Assembly: GCA_016211105.1 (NCBI GenBank)
Contig: JACQSX010000007.1
Location: 1-35,779, forward strand
DNA length: 35,779 bases
Source of the DNA: Acidobacteriota bacterium
GTDB lineage: Bacteria; Acidobacteriota; UBA6911; JACQSX01
Direction: 5' to 3'
Shown: positions 33,235-35,779 of the stretch, piece by piece
Layout of the letters: every line of letters begins with the position of its first letter
How positions within the stretch are numbered: the first letter of the stretch is position 1
The notes under the pieces: generated by a model
What the model was told of the DNA's origin: nothing
What the model saw: only the letters and a program-made list of their open reading frames with translations
The model's database searches: none
Program-made: the position numbers and the translations under genes

Positions 33235-33379
33235 GACGAAGCGGCTGACAAAAAGGCCCTATAAGCCTCCCAGATTGAGCTGCTACGGAGATCTAAGAAC
33301 GCTCACACTTGGCGGTGCGCAAAACAAAAATGAGGCTAACGTGGCCGGTCCCAAGACAAGGGGCAGTGGCACAGCATAG
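33227..33379 (+). CDS. Lasso peptide precursor (A)
   Basis: A 50-residue precursor. The leader (1-28) is basic at its start (MRKTKRLTKR). It then has the lasso recognition motif Y-x2-P-x-L-x3-G (Y12, P15, L17, G21) followed by Thr27 at the penultimate position, which is the B1/B2 recognition pattern. Cleavage after Leu28 would give a 22-residue core: ring segment GGAQNKNE (29-36), tail ANVAGPKTRGSGTA (37-50). Gly29 would be joined to Glu36, an eight-residue ring. The core has no aromatic residue, so Lys43 or Arg45 are the only bulky candidates for the plug. The hand-calculated monoisotopic mass of the cyclised core is about 2066.03 Da. The start is fixed by AAAGGAGG. It sits after C2 and before the kinase gene. 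Confidence 0.88.
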   Translation: MRKTKRLTKRPYKPPRLSCYGDLRTLTLGGAQNKNEANVAGPKTRGSGTA

Positions 33380-33400
33380 CTTCAGAATTTGGGAGAGCTT

Positions 33401-34357
33401 GTGCTTGATCGGGAAAGCATGCGCACCTATCAGGCGTATGGCCTATCATTGACAAGCGCTTTCCCTATTTCGTGCCAGCCCTCGATAGAAGCAAGCGGGC
33501 TGGGAGTCGAAATTTTGTCGGAATCGCCTTCTTTTTTTTCGCGAGTCCAGCAGAGGGTTCACCATAAACAAGACCGGGTGTCCTGGTTTTGGCATGTTCG
33601 GCTGGATGACGGCTCGCATTATCTGCGCTGGTCCGGCCTGTTTGAGTTTCTAGTGGCTGCCGACGGGCGAAGGATTGCCTGCCGCTCGCTTGACGGCGCC
33701 AAACTGGAATCTTTTCAAATCTACCTGCTGGGACAGGTTCTCTCCTTTGCCCTGTTGAAACAGGGAATCGAATCCTTCCATTCGACGGCCGTGCTGGTCG
33801 AAGGATCAGCCATCGCTTTTTTAGGCGATTGCGGACAGGGAAAATCAACCCTGGGAGCTGCTTTTCTGCGGAGCGGTGATCCGCTGGTAACTGACGATTT
33901 GCTGGTCCTGACTGAGAGGGACTGCTGCTTCTGCGTCCATCCCGGTCTGCCCAGGCTCAAGCTTTTTCCAGAGATCGCCAAGGCCCTTCTGGGAAAAGAT
34001 GTAGCAGGCGTTCCCATGAACAACGTGACCCCGAAAATGATCATTCCATTGGATCCTCCGCTGTTCCATAGAACCGCTGCTCCTCTGAAGGCAATTTATG
34101 CGCTCAGGCCGATTGCCGGAAGCAATCCTCGGAGCGCAAAGATTACAATCCGGCCCCTCTCAAATCGACAAGCCTTAATTGAAATCCTCAAGAGTACTTT
34201 CAATCCAATGATCGTCGAACGGAACCGACTTGAGCGGCAATTTTCTCTGGCTGCCCGCTTGGCAACCTGCGTTCCTGTGAGGTCATTGTCTTATCCAAGG
34301 AGACTGGAGTGTCTGCCCGAAGTGCGAAGGGCCATCCTTTCCGATCTGCCCCGATGA
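33401..34357 (+). CDS. HprK-like lasso peptide kinase
   Basis: A 318-residue homologue of the C-terminal kinase domain of HPr kinase, of the type found in paeninodin-like lasso clusters, where it phosphorylates the precursor's C-terminal Ser. Walker A is GDCGQGKST (142-150), followed by LVTDDLLVL, the expected acidic pair. The first 130 residues (TYQAYGLSLTSAFPI, DRVSWFWHVRLDDGSHYLRWSGLFEFLVAADGRRI) form the N-terminal beta-rich part seen in these kinases. GTG 33401 has GGGAG 5 bp upstream; ATG 33419 (MRTYQAYGLS) is an equally natural start by homology. The precursor here ends in Thr-Ala rather than Ser, so the target residue is uncertain (Ser47, Thr44 or Thr49). The ATGA overlap with the next gene shows they are expressed together. 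Confidence 0.85.
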   Translation: MLDRESMRTYQAYGLSLTSAFPISCQPSIEASGLGVEILSESPSFFSRVQQRVHHKQDRVSWFWHVRLDDGSHYLRWSGLFEFLVAADGRRIACRSLDGAKLESFQIYLLGQVLSFALLKQGIESFHSTAVLVEGSAIAFLGDCGQGKSTLGAAFLRSGDPLVTDDLLVLTERDCCFCVHPGLPRLKLFPEIAKALLGKDVAGVPMNNVTPKMIIPLDPPLFHRTAAPLKAIYALRPIAGSNPRSAKITIRPLSNRQALIEILKSTFNPMIVERNRLERQFSLAARLATCVPVRSLSYPRRLECLPEVRRAILSDLPR

Positions 34358-35535
34358 TTCCTTCCCCGAATCGCACCAGGAAACAGGAAGATCAAGATGA
34401 GCGTCGCCGCGCGGCTCGCGTATTTCTGGCAAGTTTGCTCCGCAGCCAAGATTTGAGTGGTGTGCCGCCACATCCTTTCGAGAATCAGAATTGGGAAGTT
34501 ATCGTCCGCGAAGCAATCAGGGAAGGATTAATTCCGTTTCTTTACAAGTGGATCGTGGCTGCCGAAAGTGCTCCGGCTAAGATAGACGAGGAAGTCAGAA
34601 GGACGTACTTCGAAGTGTGGGCTCGCAATTCCCTGTTGTTGAAGGAATTGGTCGTCATCCTAAGAGCGTTGGAAGCAAGCGGCTTGCCTTGCGCACCCTT
34701 GCGCGGCGCGGCGCTGGCCGAGCGTCTTTATGGCCAGGCCATCGCCCGTCCAATGGGAGACCTTGATCTTCTCATCCGCAAGCCTGACCTGCCGCGGATT
34801 GCAGTTATTCTTCAAAGCCTAGGCTTTCGAGAGATGGATCGCCGGCCTGGATTTGCACAAGAATTCTCTTACACGCGAAAATTCTATAAAGACATGCACG
34901 GCTGGATCATCGTAGAGCCGCATTGGACACTCGCATATCCACCTTTTACGGATGGGTTTGACATGCAGCCTGTTTGGGAGCGCTGCGTCAAAGGACGGGT
35001 GGCCGGGGTAGAAATATGGCAACTGGGACGCGAAGACCTCCTACTTCACTTGTGCCTGCACATAGCCCATCGGGACGGATCGGCGCCATTCCTCTGGCTT
35101 TACGAGTTGCATCGCCTGCTGATGCAAGAGGGGAAAAACCTAAACTGGCCGTTATTTGTCCGTACCAGCCGAAAGACAGGAGTGGCATTTGCTGTTTCCC
35201 AGATCCTGGCGGGGGTTACCGCGTTATTCGACACTTCTCTTCCCGATTCTCTTTTTGACTCGCTTGCGCCTTCTTGCTTAGACCCTGCCAAGAGTGGAGT
35301 TGCCCAACTCCTTGCGGAGTCGGGGGTGGAAGGTAGAGAAAGCCTTGCTCTTTTTTTCCACCTAAAGGGATTGCGCGCAAAAGCGCGCTACAGTCTTTCT
35401 CTTTTGTTCCCATCTCCCGAATTTATGCGGGTTCAATACGGACTTTCAACGGGCGGAGAGCTCATTGCGGGTTATCTTCGGAGATTTTGCCACTTGTCCT
35501 GGCAGGGCATGAAAGGAGTGGCGAAGCTTATCTAA
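34354..35535 (+). CDS. Nucleotidyltransferase family protein of the lasso cluster
   Basis: A 393-residue protein of the uncharacterised nucleotidyltransferase family (NTP_transf_5-like) that is often encoded beside lasso kinases. The motif RPMGDLDLLI (D136 and D138) fits the two-aspartate metal site of the polymerase-beta-like fold, and PLRGAALAERLYG just before it matches family members. The C-terminal half is helical (LHLCLHIAHRDGSAPFLWLYELHRLL). Its job in lasso synthesis is not established; transfer of a nucleotide to the peptide or to a phosphate group has been discussed in general terms. The start ATG overlaps the kinase stop by ATGA. It is the last gene of the cluster, and the next features are a REP and the right inverted repeat. 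Confidence 0.78.
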   Translation: MIPSPNRTRKQEDQDERRRAARVFLASLLRSQDLSGVPPHPFENQNWEVIVREAIREGLIPFLYKWIVAAESAPAKIDEEVRRTYFEVWARNSLLLKELVVILRALEASGLPCAPLRGAALAERLYGQAIARPMGDLDLLIRKPDLPRIAVILQSLGFREMDRRPGFAQEFSYTRKFYKDMHGWIIVEPHWTLAYPPFTDGFDMQPVWERCVKGRVAGVEIWQLGREDLLLHLCLHIAHRDGSAPFLWLYELHRLLMQEGKNLNWPLFVRTSRKTGVAFAVSQILAGVTALFDTSLPDSLFDSLAPSCLDPAKSGVAQLLAESGVEGRESLALFFHLKGLRAKARYSLSLLFPSPEFMRVQYGLSTGGELIAGYLRRFCHLSWQGMKGVAKLI

Positions 35536-35612
35536 TGCACACGATGCTACGACCGCAGCAAGATTAGTAACCACTTCCAGCCGCATTTCTCACAAGATTT
35601 GAATTGCGACTG

Positions 35613-35640
35613 GTAGAGACGCCCCGTCGGGGCGTCTCTC
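35613..35640. repeat. REP palindrome at the right edge of the lasso region
   Basis: Arms GTAGAGACGCCCC and GGGGCGTCTCTC around a short centre. It lies about 80 bp after the last lasso gene and runs directly into the right 95-bp repeat. It is the mirror position of the diverged REP at 91-117. Confidence 0.88.
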
Positions 35641-35730
35641 TGGAGTTTATACATTTTTCATGCTGCTGCGGCGGTAGTATAGCTTTGAAAGCTGGGATGT
35701 AGACGGAAAGTAGCCAGTAGTGCGTGCTGT
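35636..35730. repeat. Right copy of the 95-bp perfect inverted repeat
   Basis: The exact reverse complement of bases 1-95. The final 49 bp (35731-35779) are unique to this end and hold no recognisable gene, so the right copy is an internal repeat rather than a contig end. Confidence 0.9.
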
Positions 35731-35779
35731 CGAACCATTTCCTTACGCAGCAAGGTGATGAGATCCAAGCATGACGGCC

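Overview
The window looks like a bacterial chromosomal contig, most likely from an uncultured member of the Acidobacteriota. The main pointer is a secreted von Willebrand factor A protein of the type typical of acidobacterial genomes (24341-25255), supported by moderate GC and a futalosine-pathway menaquinone gene. The phylum call is an inference. No rRNA or tRNA gene was seen.

Positions 1 to about 25.3 kb hold ordinary housekeeping genes in short operons. These are coaE; a flippase-like membrane protein overlapping a UDP-sugar epimerase; folD with a beta-propeller protein; a soluble lytic transglycosylase; a DUF4126 membrane protein; a long minus-strand run (mqnA, ureohydrolase, NamZ-like muramidase, CYTH protein, MurU-like nucleotidyltransferase, AmgK-like sugar kinase, asnS); dprA; topA; a membrane protein with an M28/glutaminyl-cyclase-like lipoprotein; an EF-G paralogue; an RluD-type pseudouridine synthase; and the VWA protein. 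NamZ, AmgK and MurU homologues together suggest recycling of cell-wall MurNAc into UDP-MurNAc.

Positions 25.4-35.7 kb are different. They hold a lasso-peptide biosynthetic cluster: B1 (RRE), B2 (leader peptidase), C1 (cyclase), C2 (second cyclase), a 50-residue precursor A, an HprK-like lasso kinase and a nucleotidyltransferase. An ABC-2 transporter pair is divergently placed, and its permease is broken by two homopolymer frameshifts. The predicted core starts at Gly29 of the precursor, and the ring would close onto Glu36 (position 8 of the core).

The same 10 kb is full of a 29-bp GC-rich palindromic repeat (REP-like). About 13 copies lie here and one lies at the left edge of the window; none was noticed between 0.12 and 25.4 kb. 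A REP-associated tyrosine transposase (RAYT) sits between the two cyclase genes. Two repeats lie in frame inside the B2 peptidase gene, and further repeats lie inside the transposase's own reading frame. A perfect 95-bp inverted repeat links position 1 of the window with positions 35636-35730, so the window probably begins in a dispersed repeat.
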